From Aliishimia sp963678085 (lineage in GTDB: Bacteria > Pseudomonadota > Alphaproteobacteria > Rhodobacterales > Rhodobacteraceae): a stretch of 64,000 bases of DNA. The notes under the pieces were generated by a model. The model was not told where the DNA came from. It ran no database searches and worked only from the letters and a program-made list of their open reading frames with translations. This document shows, one piece after another, positions 24,135 through 32,530 of this stretch. The DNA is taken from the NCBI GenBank assembly GCA_963678085.1, contig OY782680.1, positions 3,348,001 to 3,412,000 on the forward strand, given 5' to 3'. The translations under genes and the position numbers were made by a program. The stretch's first letter is position 1. Every line of letters starts with the position of its first letter.

Positions 24135-26155
24135 GCCTGTCCGTGCGCGCAGGGCTGATCACCGTGCTGGTCGGTGCGCTTTGTCTGTTGCTTGAACCTG
24201 TTGCGCCCTGGCTTATCGCCTGGCCCAAAGCGCTGATTTTCCCGCTATCAGACGGGGTTGGCACGGGGCTTATGTGGGGGCTTGAGGGGGTCAAACCTAT
24301 CGCCCGTGCTTTTGCCGCGTTCATGTCCACCCCAATGGAGGCGACAAATTTCCTGCTGAACGCCACGCCTTGGATCATCACCATTGGGCTTGTGACCGCT
24401 TTGGGGTGGTATCTGGGCGGGGCCTCTATGGCCGCTTTGGGCTTTTTGGGGCTTAGCTTTGTGCTGGCCTCGGGCTATTGGCATGAGAGCATGAACACGC
24501 TTGCCCTGGTGAGTGTCTCCGTCCCCCTGGCGCTACTCACCGGCGGGGCGATTGGGATTTTCGCCAATGAAGTGCCACGCGTGAAATCAGCGCTGCAAAC
24601 ATTGCTGGATATCATGCAGACCGTGCCGACCTTTGCCTATCTCACCCCCATTTTGGTGCTCTTTGGCTTTGGTCCTGTTGTTGGTCTCATCGCGTCAGCC
24701 ATCTATGCCGCCCCGCCTATGGCGCGCAATGTGATGCTGGGGCTAGAGCGGGTGGAGCCCGAGATCAAAGAGGCCGCGATTATGGCAGGGGGAACGCGGC
24801 TGCAACAGCTTTTTCAAATCGAGCTCCCCGCCGCCACAACGCAGATTATGGTCGGGGTGAACCAATGCCTTATGGCCGCGCTTTCCATGGTGATTATCGC
24901 CGCTGTGATTGGCGGTTTTAACGACATCGGCTGGGAAGTGCTCTTGACCATGCGCAAGGCGCAATTCGGGCAAGCCCTGCTGGCTGGGCTGGTGATTGTG
25001 GCCTTTGCCATTGTGATTGATCGCATGAGCGGCGCGCTTGCCGCTGAGCGCAGGCGCTATGATCGTCGCGTTGCCTGGGCAGTGATTGGGGTGTCGGTTC
25101 TGCTCACGGCGGCGTTTTGGACCGCCTTGCCGGAGCCCAGCACATTGACCCTACTCGACCCGGTTGCGGGGCTCGTTGACCAGGGCCTAACAGAATTTAC
25201 CAAAGCCAATGGCGCCTTGCTTGACGCGATCAAAAACAACGCGATGTTTTATGTGCTCTTGCCCTTGCGCATTGGGCTGGATAACGCGGTTTTGCCCTTT
25301 ACCTGGGGGTTTGCCTGGACGCCTGTGATGAGCCTTGGGCTCTACGGTCTGGCCGCTGTGATCGCTGGTGTGCTGATCTGGCGCGGCGCTATTACTGCGG
25401 GCCTATTCGTTCTGATCTTTGCAGGAATTATCGAGACCGGCATTGCCGAGCTGCCCTGGCCCTTTGTTCTTGTCGGTGTTGCGGCCCTGGCTTGGGTGGC
25501 CCGCGGGCCGCATCTCGCGCTGCTTTGCACTGGGCTTTTGCTCTCGATCTTATTTGCGGGCCTGTGGGAGCGCGCCTTGCTGTCCCTCTATCTAAGCGGC
25601 GTTTCCGTGATTGTCTGCGCGCTTGTCGGAGGCATGCTCGGGCTGATCTGCGCCATCTCGCCGCTGGCCTGGAAAATCATGCGCCCGGTGTGCGATATGC
25701 TGCAAACCATCCCGCTTTTTGTGTTTTTGATCCCGGTTCTGATGGTGTTTCAAATTGGCGAGTTCTCGGCCTTTTTGGCGATTTGCGCCTATGCGATTGT
25801 GCCCATGATCCGCTACACGCGCCATGGGCTGGTGAACACGCCAGATGAGATGCTGGAGGCGGCGATTTCGAGCGGCGCGACAAGCTGGCAAATCCTGCGC
25901 GATATTCGTGCCCCTTATGCTGCGCCGACGATCTTGCTGGGGCTGAACCAGACGATCCTTTATGCCTTTGCGATGCTGGTGATTGCGGCGCTGATTGGCA
26001 CCACGGGGCTAGGGCAATCTATCTATCTGGCCCTGGGGCAAGCAGATGTGGGGCTGGGAATTTCTGCGGGGGTGGCTATGGCAATCCTTGCGCTGATCGC
26101 TGATCGCATCGTGCAGGGTTTTGCGCAAGAGCGTCGCCGCGCGCTGGGATTATAG
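24131..26155 (+). CDS. proW: fused two-domain betaine-type ABC transporter permease (ProW-like)
   Basis: 674 residues, about twice the length of a normal ProW, with two BPD_transp_1 domains. Domain 1 contains EPEIKEAAIMAGGTRLQQLFQIELPAATTQIMVGVNQCLMAALSMVIIAAVIGG, domain 2 the parallel TPDEMLEAAISSGATSWQILRDIRAPYAAPTILLGLNQTILYAFAMLVIAALIG; both are EAA loops that contact the ATPase. The whole permease dimer is thus one polypeptide. Start GTG overlaps the proV stop. Fused permeases of this kind are known among betaine/choline importers. Confidence 0.88.
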   Translation: MSLSVRAGLITVLVGALCLLLEPVAPWLIAWPKALIFPLSDGVGTGLMWGLEGVKPIARAFAAFMSTPMEATNFLLNATPWIITIGLVTALGWYLGGASMAALGFLGLSFVLASGYWHESMNTLALVSVSVPLALLTGGAIGIFANEVPRVKSALQTLLDIMQTVPTFAYLTPILVLFGFGPVVGLIASAIYAAPPMARNVMLGLERVEPEIKEAAIMAGGTRLQQLFQIELPAATTQIMVGVNQCLMAALSMVIIAAVIGGFNDIGWEVLLTMRKAQFGQALLAGLVIVAFAIVIDRMSGALAAERRRYDRRVAWAVIGVSVLLTAAFWTALPEPSTLTLLDPVAGLVDQGLTEFTKANGALLDAIKNNAMFYVLLPLRIGLDNAVLPFTWGFAWTPVMSLGLYGLAAVIAGVLIWRGAITAGLFVLIFAGIIETGIAELPWPFVLVGVAALAWVARGPHLALLCTGLLLSILFAGLWERALLSLYLSGVSVIVCALVGGMLGLICAISPLAWKIMRPVCDMLQTIPLFVFLIPVLMVFQIGEFSAFLAICAYAIVPMIRYTRHGLVNTPDEMLEAAISSGATSWQILRDIRAPYAAPTILLGLNQTILYAFAMLVIAALIGTTGLGQSIYLALGQADVGLGISAGVAMAILALIADRIVQGFAQERRRALGL

Positions 26156-26157
26156 GC

Positions 26158-27021
26158 ATGTATTCGACCAAGAGCGCCTCGGTAGCGCTTGTTATCGGCG
26201 GGGCGATGTGGGGCCTTTATTGGATCCCTGTGCGCTTCTTTTTGGACAGGGGCTTAAGCGGACCCTGGCCCGGAATCGCGATGTATGCCGCAACGCTGCT
26301 TGTCCTCTTGCCGATGATTTGGAGCGCACGCAGCAATATCGCTGCAAACTGGCGCGCTCTGATCCTAAGCGGGATGTGCACTGGTGCGGCGCTGAGCCTT
26401 TACACCACAAGCCTTGTTTATACCGAGGTCGCGCGCTCGATCTTGCTGTTCTACCTTACCCCGCTTTGGGGCACGGCGTTGGGGCTTATCTTTCTGGGGG
26501 AGCGGCTGAGCCTGGGGCGCGTTGCCGGCTTGATTTTTGGCCTGGGCGGGCTGTTTGTGGTGCTGGGGGACCAAGGGCTGCCTTGGCCGCGCAATATTGG
26601 TGATTGGCTAGCGCTCAGCTCTGGTATCATGTGGGCGGTGGGCTCTATGGGGATGTACCGCACCGAGAAGATCACGCTGAAATCCCAGCTCTTTGCCTTT
26701 GTTTTGGGGGCGCTGATCCTCGCCTTGATCGGCTCGTTGTTCCTAGAAGCCGCCCCGCCAAAGGAACTTGGCCCCCTGGTGCCTCTCATCTTGCTCTCAT
26801 CCATCTATGTGCTGCCGATGATCTTTTTGACCATTTGGCCTGCAACGCTGCTATCGCCTGCCCGCGTGGGGATTTTGCTGATGAGCGAGGTGCTGGTCGG
26901 GCTCGCCTCTGCCGCTTGGCTCTCGGGCGAACATTTTGGATTGCGCGAAGGGGTGGGGGCCATTTTAATCGTCAGCGCCGGTGTTTTCGAAGTCGCCCGC
27001 GCAGACAGGAGCAACCCATGA
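26158..27021 (+). CDS. EamA/DMT-family transporter in the methylated-amine operon
   Basis: 287 residues with ten predicted helices in two EamA repeats (ALVIGGAMWGLYWIPVRFFLDRG, LLFYLTPLWGTALGLIFLGERLSLG, SEVLVGLASAAWLSGEHFGLREGVGAILIVSAGVFEV). It starts two bases after the permease stop, and its TGA overlaps the ATG of the methyltransferase gene, so it belongs to the same operon. It may export a product or intermediate of methylamine/betaine breakdown (inference from context). Confidence 0.87.
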   Translation: MYSTKSASVALVIGGAMWGLYWIPVRFFLDRGLSGPWPGIAMYAATLLVLLPMIWSARSNIAANWRALILSGMCTGAALSLYTTSLVYTEVARSILLFYLTPLWGTALGLIFLGERLSLGRVAGLIFGLGGLFVVLGDQGLPWPRNIGDWLALSSGIMWAVGSMGMYRTEKITLKSQLFAFVLGALILALIGSLFLEAAPPKELGPLVPLILLSSIYVLPMIFLTIWPATLLSPARVGILLMSEVLVGLASAAWLSGEHFGLREGVGAILIVSAGVFEVARADRSNP

Positions 27022-28523
27022 CAAAACGCGCAGGACGCAAAGCAAGGCATGCACAACGCGCCGCCAAACCTCAGGTAGATCCTTGCCCGCCGGGGCAGAT
27101 TGGCGGTCAGTATAAGCCGCTGAGCGAGCCGGAGTTGCAACAGATCTATGACACCGCTTTGCGGCTTCTGGCAGAGCTGGGCCTGGGTGATGTCCCGACC
27201 CGTTTGCGCATAGACCTGATCAAGGCCGGTGCAAAAGAGCGAGCTGATGGGCGGGTGACTTTTCCAGGCAAGCTGGTGGAGGAGGCAATTGCGGCTGCGC
27301 CAAAGAGCTTTACCCTGCATGGACGCGATCCCAGCCGTTCGATTGAGGTGGGCGGGCAGCGGGTCTATTTCGGAACCGGCGGCGCGGCGGTGCAGACGCT
27401 CGATCTACATGCTGGGCAGTATCGACCCGCAACCTTGCAAGATCTGCATGATTTCACCCGGCTGCAAGATACGCTCGCCAATGTCAGCTGGTTCACCCGG
27501 TGCTGCGTTGCCACGGATGTCACGGATATTTTCGATCTGGATGTGAACACGGTCTTTGCCCTGCTCAAAAACACCACCAAACCGATGGCGACCTCTTTCA
27601 CCCTTGGCTCCCATGTCGCTCCAATAGCTGAAATGCTGGATATCGCGGCAGGCGGGGCCGGGGAATTTGCCAAGCGCCCCTTTCTCAAGGCGCATATCAG
27701 CCCAATGATTTCGCCCATGCGCTATGGGGAGGATGCGGTCGATGTGGTCTATGCCTGTATCGAACATGGCATCCCGATCTCAAACATCACCGCAGCGCAA
27801 GCCGGGGCTACCGCGCCTGCCACATTGGCCGGGTTTCTGGCGCAATCTCTGGCCGAAACGCTTGGCGCGCTGATCATGGTGCATGCGATCCAGCCCGGCT
27901 ATCCGATGATCTTCTCCAACTGGCCCCTCGTGATTGATCTGCGCAGCGGTGCCTTTAGCGGGGGCGGCGGTGAGACCGCGCTGATGAATGCCGCCTCAGC
28001 GCAGCTGTCCAACTGGCTGGGCCTGATTTCAGGGGTCGCAAGTTCCATGACCGATGCCAAAGCGATCGATGCGCAATATGGCATGGAAAAGGGCCTGACC
28101 TCGATCACTGCGGCGCTGGCAGGGGGGAATTTGATCTATGAAAGCTCTGGGATGACCGCCGCGCTACTCGGGGCCAGCTTTGAAGGCTTTGTGCTGGATG
28201 ATGAGATGCACTCCCATACCTATCGCGCCCTGCGCGGCATTGAGGTAAGCGAGGCGAATTTGGGCTTTGAGGCGATTTGCGAGGCGGTTTTGGGCGAGGG
28301 CCATTTCCTGGGCGGCACCCATACCCTGGCGGCAATGGAACGGGACTATTTCTATCCGCCCCTGGCCGATCGCGACGATCCGCGCACATGGACCCAAAAT
28401 GGCGGCCAGAGCGCCTGGACCCGTGCCAACGCCCGCGCCAAAGAGATCTTAGAAAGCCACCACCCAGAATATTTAGATGCAGCGCAACTCTCGGCAATCA
28501 AGTCACGGTTTAATATTCTTTGA
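27018..28523 (+). CDS. MttB-family (trimethylamine/betaine-type) methyltransferase without pyrrolysine
   Basis: 501 residues from the ATG at 27018, overlapping the upstream stop by four bases. The protein matches the MttB superfamily along its length: PLSEPELQQIYDTALRLLAELGLGDVP, YFGTGGAAVQTLDLHAGQYRPATLQDLHDF, GIPISNITAAQAGATAPATLAGFLAQSLAETLGALI, GGNLIYESSGMTAALLGASFEGFVLDDEM. The frame has no internal TAG, so it is a non-pyrrolysine member, like the glycine betaine corrinoid methyltransferases (MtgB type). The upstream betaine transporter supports a quaternary-amine substrate. No cognate corrinoid protein is in the window. Confidence 0.85.
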   Translation: MTKRAGRKARHAQRAAKPQVDPCPPGQIGGQYKPLSEPELQQIYDTALRLLAELGLGDVPTRLRIDLIKAGAKERADGRVTFPGKLVEEAIAAAPKSFTLHGRDPSRSIEVGGQRVYFGTGGAAVQTLDLHAGQYRPATLQDLHDFTRLQDTLANVSWFTRCCVATDVTDIFDLDVNTVFALLKNTTKPMATSFTLGSHVAPIAEMLDIAAGGAGEFAKRPFLKAHISPMISPMRYGEDAVDVVYACIEHGIPISNITAAQAGATAPATLAGFLAQSLAETLGALIMVHAIQPGYPMIFSNWPLVIDLRSGAFSGGGGETALMNAASAQLSNWLGLISGVASSMTDAKAIDAQYGMEKGLTSITAALAGGNLIYESSGMTAALLGASFEGFVLDDEMHSHTYRALRGIEVSEANLGFEAICEAVLGEGHFLGGTHTLAAMERDYFYPPLADRDDPRTWTQNGGQSAWTRANARAKEILESHHPEYLDAAQLSAIKSRFNIL

Positions 28524-28617
28524 AAGGGCCCCTGCCCGTCCAGCACGGCCAAAGCAATGAGCCTTTTTGATCTAAGGCCCCTTCAGATAGCTTGACTTAT
28601 AATGTCATTGCCCAGCT

Positions 28618-29490
28618 CTAAACTGGCTCGGCCTGCTCCTTGGCTGTGATCTTGCGGGCGAATTGGGCGGCTTTGGCGGTTTTGGTCAGATCCAAATCGC
28701 TCTTATATCCAAGGCTTAGGACATGCGCGATCACGGCCTCGGTATCCACATTGCCTTGCGCACCGGGCGCATAGGGGCAGCCGCCAAGCCCGCCCACAGC
28801 CGCATCGAAAATGCGCAAACCATGGTCCAACGAGACGGTGATACTTTCAAGCGCGCGGCCATTCGTGTCGTGGTAATGCCCCGCAAGATCTGAGGGAGGC
28901 ACCTGAGCAGTCACAGCGTTCAGCATCGCATCCACCGTTTCCGGTGTGCCATGGCCCAAAGTGTCGCCCAGGCTGATCGAATAGCAGCCCATATCCCAAA
29001 GCGCCTTGGTCACGCGCGCGACCGCACCGGGATCAATCATCCCTTCATAGGGGCAATCAATCACACAGGATATATAACCGCGCACGGGCACGCCCTTGGC
29101 CTTGGCCTCTGCCACAAGCGGGCGGAAACGCTCTAGATTCTCGGCAATTGAGGCATTTGTGTTGGCGCGCGAAAATCCCTCAGAGGCGGCGCCGAATACC
29201 GCCACCTCATTCGCTTTAGCCGCAAGCGCATCTTGAAGCCCGTGCATATTAGGCGTCAAAGCCGCATAGCGCACCCCGTCGCGGCGTGTGATCTGTGCTA
29301 GCACCTCGGCGCTGCCTGCCATTTGCGGCACCCATTTTGGGCTCACGAAACTGGCGCATTCGATATACTTAAAGCCGCAATCGCTGAGCCGATCCACAAG
29401 CGCCACCTTATCGGCTATCGAAATCTGGCGCGGCTCATTTTGCAGCCCGTCGCGCGGGGCAACCTCGTAGATATCAACGAACTGGCTCAT
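28618..29490 (-). CDS. hmgL: hydroxymethylglutaryl-CoA lyase
   Basis: 290 residues. It cleaves HMG-CoA to acetyl-CoA and acetoacetate, the last step of leucine degradation. TIM-barrel motifs: EVAPRDGLQNEPRQI at the start (metal and substrate Arg/Asp), GYISCVIDCPYEG, GHYHDTNGRALESI (metal His) and GGLGGCPYAPGAQGNVDTEAV with the catalytic Cys loop. It overlaps the GST-like gene upstream by four bases and ends the mccB-mccA segment. Confidence 0.95.
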   Translation of the reverse strand: MSQFVDIYEVAPRDGLQNEPRQISIADKVALVDRLSDCGFKYIECASFVSPKWVPQMAGSAEVLAQITRRDGVRYAALTPNMHGLQDALAAKANEVAVFGAASEGFSRANTNASIAENLERFRPLVAEAKAKGVPVRGYISCVIDCPYEGMIDPGAVARVTKALWDMGCYSISLGDTLGHGTPETVDAMLNAVTAQVPPSDLAGHYHDTNGRALESITVSLDHGLRIFDAAVGGLGGCPYAPGAQGNVDTEAVIAHVLSLGYKSDLDLTKTAKAAQFARKITAKEQAEPV

Positions 29491-30149
29491 GCGCCCTCCG
29501 GCAACGGGTAGAAATCTTTGGTGTAAAAGCTTTGCGTGCCATCCTTTTCCCGCGCGCGGATATAGGCGGGGCGCGCCTCAAGCCGGGCTTGATAGGCCTG
29601 CAAGTTCGGAAATTCATCGAGTTTGACATAGTAAGGCGCGGCAAAGACGTTAAAGCCCATCATCATATCCAGCGCCGAAATCCCCGAGGCGAGAATATAC
29701 TCCTGCCCCTCAAGCTGCGCTTCCAGCACTTTCATGGCCGCGCGCAGCCTTGCAGTGTTCAGTTTCATCACCGTCACCGAGCGCATCTCGGGTTTGAGCA
29801 AAAACAAATGCTGCATATTGAGCATTTCCAGTTGCGAGCCCATGGTTTCCGCGAACCCGAACCCCTCCAAATACCGGCCCCGTTCAGGATGGCCCACGCC
29901 GCGGTCAAGCCCTGCCTCTGGGTTCTGCTCGGCCAAAAGCTGCAAAATCGCGCCGCTTTCGCTAACGCATGTCCCGTCCTCCCATTCCAGCGCGGGCACC
30001 CGCCCCAAAGGCGCTTTGGCAAGATAATCGGGCGCGCGCAAAGAGCCATCGGTGATCGCATAGTGTCGCAGCTCGGCCTCAAGCCCCAGCTCTTCCAGCA
30101 TCCAGAGCACACGGAATGAGCGCGAGAATGGGATATGGTGTAAAATCAT
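29487..30149 (-). CDS. glutathione S-transferase family protein
   Basis: 220 residues from the ATG at 30149, which overlaps the mccA stop (ATGA). N-terminal thioredoxin-like domain (ILHHIPFSRSFRVLWMLEELGL, then LGRVPALEWEDGTCVSESGAILQLLAEQNP, with the conserved cis-Pro and Glu-Ser glutathione-binding elements) and an all-helical C-terminal domain (LDMMMGFNVFAAPYYVKLDEFPNLQAYQARLEARPA). It lies between mccA and hmgL with overlaps on both sides. Its role in leucine breakdown is not established; a glutathione-dependent step or electrophile removal is possible. Confidence 0.85.
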   Translation of the reverse strand: MILHHIPFSRSFRVLWMLEELGLEAELRHYAITDGSLRAPDYLAKAPLGRVPALEWEDGTCVSESGAILQLLAEQNPEAGLDRGVGHPERGRYLEGFGFAETMGSQLEMLNMQHLFLLKPEMRSVTVMKLNTARLRAAMKVLEAQLEGQEYILASGISALDMMMGFNVFAAPYYVKLDEFPNLQAYQARLEARPAYIRAREKDGTQSFYTKDFYPLPEGA

Positions 30150-32080
30150 GGGTTTTCCTCCTCTAACCGGACCAGGCAATCGCCCGCAGCCACTTGATCC
30201 CCTGCGCGGGCCAGCACCTCGGCAATGATGCCATCGCGCGCAGCGGTCAGCGTGTGTTCCATCTTCATAGCCTCTAGCACCGCGAGCCGCGCGCCCGCGC
30301 TCACCACCTGGCCTGCCTCAGCATAAATCGCTTTGATAAGACCAGGCATGGGCGCGTCGATCTGGTTGCCCCCTGTGCCCGCATCGGTGCTGCGATCAAG
30401 CGGATCAACCCAAGTGAAGCTGCGGCCAAAACTGGCAAAGACGGTGATCTCATTGCCGCTGCGATGGGTTTGGGGCAGAGGCACCCCGCCGAGCATCCAA
30501 GCGTTTTGCTTGGTGATTTCATGGGAACCATCGGGCAAATGCCAGCGGATATGATAGGCGCTCAGCACCTCATATTTCAATTCCAAACTCTCGCCCCGAT
30601 AGCTTAGGGTCAGGCGTTGCAAAAGCGGCGACCAGAGGGTGAGACCCGCGCCTGCGGGAAGCTCCCATAGATCCGCCGCCGCCATGCCCGCCGCGATCAA
30701 CTCAGCCACGCTCAGCACAGCCTCTTGCGTTAACGCCTCTAAATCCCGGGCAATTAGGCCTGTATCCACCTCGCCGCGCGCAAAGCCCTCATGGCGCGCC
30801 AAAGCCCCAAGGAAGGCAAGGTTCGTGACACTGCCCCCCACTTGGGTCTGCTCAAGCGCTTGCGAGAGACGATTCAACGCAATCTCGCGCGTGGCCCCAT
30901 AGGTGATCAGTTTGGCAATCATCGGATCATACCAGGGGCTGATGGTATCACCAGCACGCACCCCGCTATCGGCGCGTGCGCCATCGGGAAATTGCAAATG
31001 GGACAGCGTGCCGGTCGCAGGCAAAAACCCTTTGGGCACATCTTCAGCATAAAGCCGCGCCTCAAACGCATGGCCCGTGATGCTTAGATCCTCTTGGCGC
31101 GCGGGCAAGGGCTCTCCTGCGGCAACGCGCAGCTGCCACTCAACAAGATCCACACCGGTAATGGCCTCGGTCACCGGATGCTCAACTTGAAGGCGCGTGT
31201 TCATCTCCATGAACCAAAACCTATCCGGGTGCAGCCCGTCTGAGCCATCCACGATAAACTCAACTGTACCTGCACCCTTATAGCCAATCGCCTCAGCCGC
31301 GCGCGTCGCTGCTGCCCCCATCGCTGTGCGCATCGCTTGCGTCATTCCAGGCGCGGGCGCTTCTTCAATCACCTTCTGGTGCCGCCGCTGCAGCGAGCAA
31401 TCCCGCTCAAACAGATGCACCGCTTGCGCGCCATCGCCAAAGATCTGAACCTCGATATGGCGCGGCTGGGTGACGTATTTCTCAATCAGCACATCTGGAT
31501 TGCCAAACGCGGTGCGCGCCTCACCTTGGGCGCTGGCCAAAGCGTCGGCAAAATCGCTCGGATCCTCCACCAGCCGCATGCCCTTGCCACCGCCGCCCGC
31601 AACGGCCTTGATCAAAACGGGATAACCAATCGCATCGGCCTCTTTCGCCAAATGCGCGCGGTCCTGATCGGCCCCATGATAGCCCGGCACCACAGGCACC
31701 CCCGCCTCTGCCATCAATGCCTTGGCAGCATCCTTCAGCCCCATAGCCCGGATCGCGCGCGCCGAGGGGCCAATAAAGACCAGCCCCGCGGCCTCAACCG
31801 CCTCCACAAAACCCGGGTTTTCCGAGAGGAACCCATAGCCCGGATGGATCGCTTGCGCGCCCGTATCCAGAGCCGCCTGAATGATCACATCACCGCGCAG
31901 ATAGCTATCCGCAGGCGCAGGGCCACCAATGCAAACCGAAGCATCTGCCATCGCAACATGCTTGGCCCCCGCATCCGCCTCAGAATAGACCGCAACACAT
32001 GAAATCCCCATCCCTTGCGCCGTCTGCATCACCCGGCAAGCAATCTCACCCCGATTGGCTATGAGTATTTTGTTAAACAT
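30146..32080 (-). CDS. mccA: methylcrotonyl-CoA carboxylase, biotin-containing alpha subunit
   Basis: 644 residues. Biotin carboxylase domain (FNKILIANRGEIACRVMQTA, KAVAGGGGKGMRLVEDP ATP-grasp glycine loop, EKYVTQPRHIEVQIFGD, FMEMNTRLQVEHPVTEAITGVDLVEWQL), a middle BT-like region, and a C-terminal biotinyl domain with the acceptor lysine in EAMKM (Lys606). With MccB it carboxylates 3-methylcrotonyl-CoA. The ATG overlaps the stop of the 45-codon ORF upstream (ATGTTTAA). Confidence 0.95.
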   Translation of the reverse strand: MFNKILIANRGEIACRVMQTAQGMGISCVAVYSEADAGAKHVAMADASVCIGGPAPADSYLRGDVIIQAALDTGAQAIHPGYGFLSENPGFVEAVEAAGLVFIGPSARAIRAMGLKDAAKALMAEAGVPVVPGYHGADQDRAHLAKEADAIGYPVLIKAVAGGGGKGMRLVEDPSDFADALASAQGEARTAFGNPDVLIEKYVTQPRHIEVQIFGDGAQAVHLFERDCSLQRRHQKVIEEAPAPGMTQAMRTAMGAAATRAAEAIGYKGAGTVEFIVDGSDGLHPDRFWFMEMNTRLQVEHPVTEAITGVDLVEWQLRVAAGEPLPARQEDLSITGHAFEARLYAEDVPKGFLPATGTLSHLQFPDGARADSGVRAGDTISPWYDPMIAKLITYGATREIALNRLSQALEQTQVGGSVTNLAFLGALARHEGFARGEVDTGLIARDLEALTQEAVLSVAELIAAGMAAADLWELPAGAGLTLWSPLLQRLTLSYRGESLELKYEVLSAYHIRWHLPDGSHEITKQNAWMLGGVPLPQTHRSGNEITVFASFGRSFTWVDPLDRSTDAGTGGNQIDAPMPGLIKAIYAEAGQVVSAGARLAVLEAMKMEHTLTAARDGIIAEVLARAGDQVAAGDCLVRLEEENP

Positions 32081-32210
32081 CTGGCGTTCCCCTCACATTG
32101 CAGGTTTCTATCCGGTGGATGAGACCCTGCGCATCAAATTCAATTGCACCCGCGATGCGCATGCCATTCCCGAGCGTCCGCTCCCAAAGCTTATCAGACA
32201 AATCTACCAC
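32073..32210 (-). CDS. possible 45-residue small protein between two mcc-operon genes
   Basis: Open frame of 45 codons from GTG at 32210 to TAA at 32073-32075. Its start overlaps the end of the 92-residue gene (GTGGTAG) and its stop overlaps the mccA start (ATGTTTAA), the layout of a translationally coupled gene. It reads VVDLSDKLWERTLGNGMRIA and continues with IEFDAQGLIHRIETC; no signal peptide or membrane segment. It could also be the displaced C-terminus of the 92-residue protein after an old frameshift (together about 137 residues). No family recognised. Confidence 0.45.
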   Translation of the reverse strand: MVDLSDKLWERTLGNGMRIAGAIEFDAQGLIHRIETCNVRGTPDV

Positions 32211-32482
32211 CAAGCCCCGCTTTCCTTTTCACTCAGATGCGCCCGCACATAATCCGGCAGGGGCCAAGCCCGCCCGTAATCCTCGCCGTTCACCTCAGCG
32301 CATATGCGATTGAACTGGGCCTGAAACGTCTCGCGGAAATAGGCGGCAAAACCGAAAAGGAAATAATCGTCTGCCCCCGCATCGGTGTGGACCAGATAAA
32401 CCGGGATCTCAACCTCAGAGGTAATGCGCGGCCAAGAGGGCAGCGCGCTCATAATCCGCTCAAGCAACCGTACCTCCTTCAT
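32204..32482 (-). CDS. hypothetical protein between mccB and mccA
   Basis: 92 residues from the ATG at 32482; an internal ATG (MSALPSWPRI) at residue 11 is an alternative. Composition is protein-like, with a hydrophobic/aromatic core (EIPVYLVHTDAGADDYFLFGFAAYFRETFQAQFNRICAEVNG) and an end rich in Trp (SGAWW). No signal peptide. The start codon lies inside the core of the hairpin-type repeat that follows mccB. Not recognised; it may be conserved in the mcc operon of relatives. Confidence 0.6.
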   Translation of the reverse strand: MKEVRLLERIMSALPSWPRITSEVEIPVYLVHTDAGADDYFLFGFAAYFRETFQAQFNRICAEVNGEDYGRAWPLPDYVRAHLSEKESGAWW

Positions 32483-32530
32483 TTGGCTAAAAATACCTCG
32501 GGGAGCGCGAGGGGCAGAGCCCCTCGCTCC
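32477..32530 (-). repeat. hairpin-plus-core intergenic repeat, copy B
   Basis: Read on the minus strand: a hairpin of GCGAGGGGC and GCCCCTCGC around AGA (32507-32527, extended by GGAGC/GCTCC with a two-base bulge) follows the mccB stop by three bases, and is followed by GAGGTATTT and GCCAAATGAAG. The core matches copy A at 21661-21712. The ATG of the next gene lies within the core. It may end or attenuate transcription between mccB and mccA. Confidence 0.7.

Noticed and set aside
27018..28523. Pyrrolysine-type trimethylamine methyltransferase
   Set aside because: There is no in-frame TAG inside the MttB-family gene, so it is a non-pyrrolysine member.
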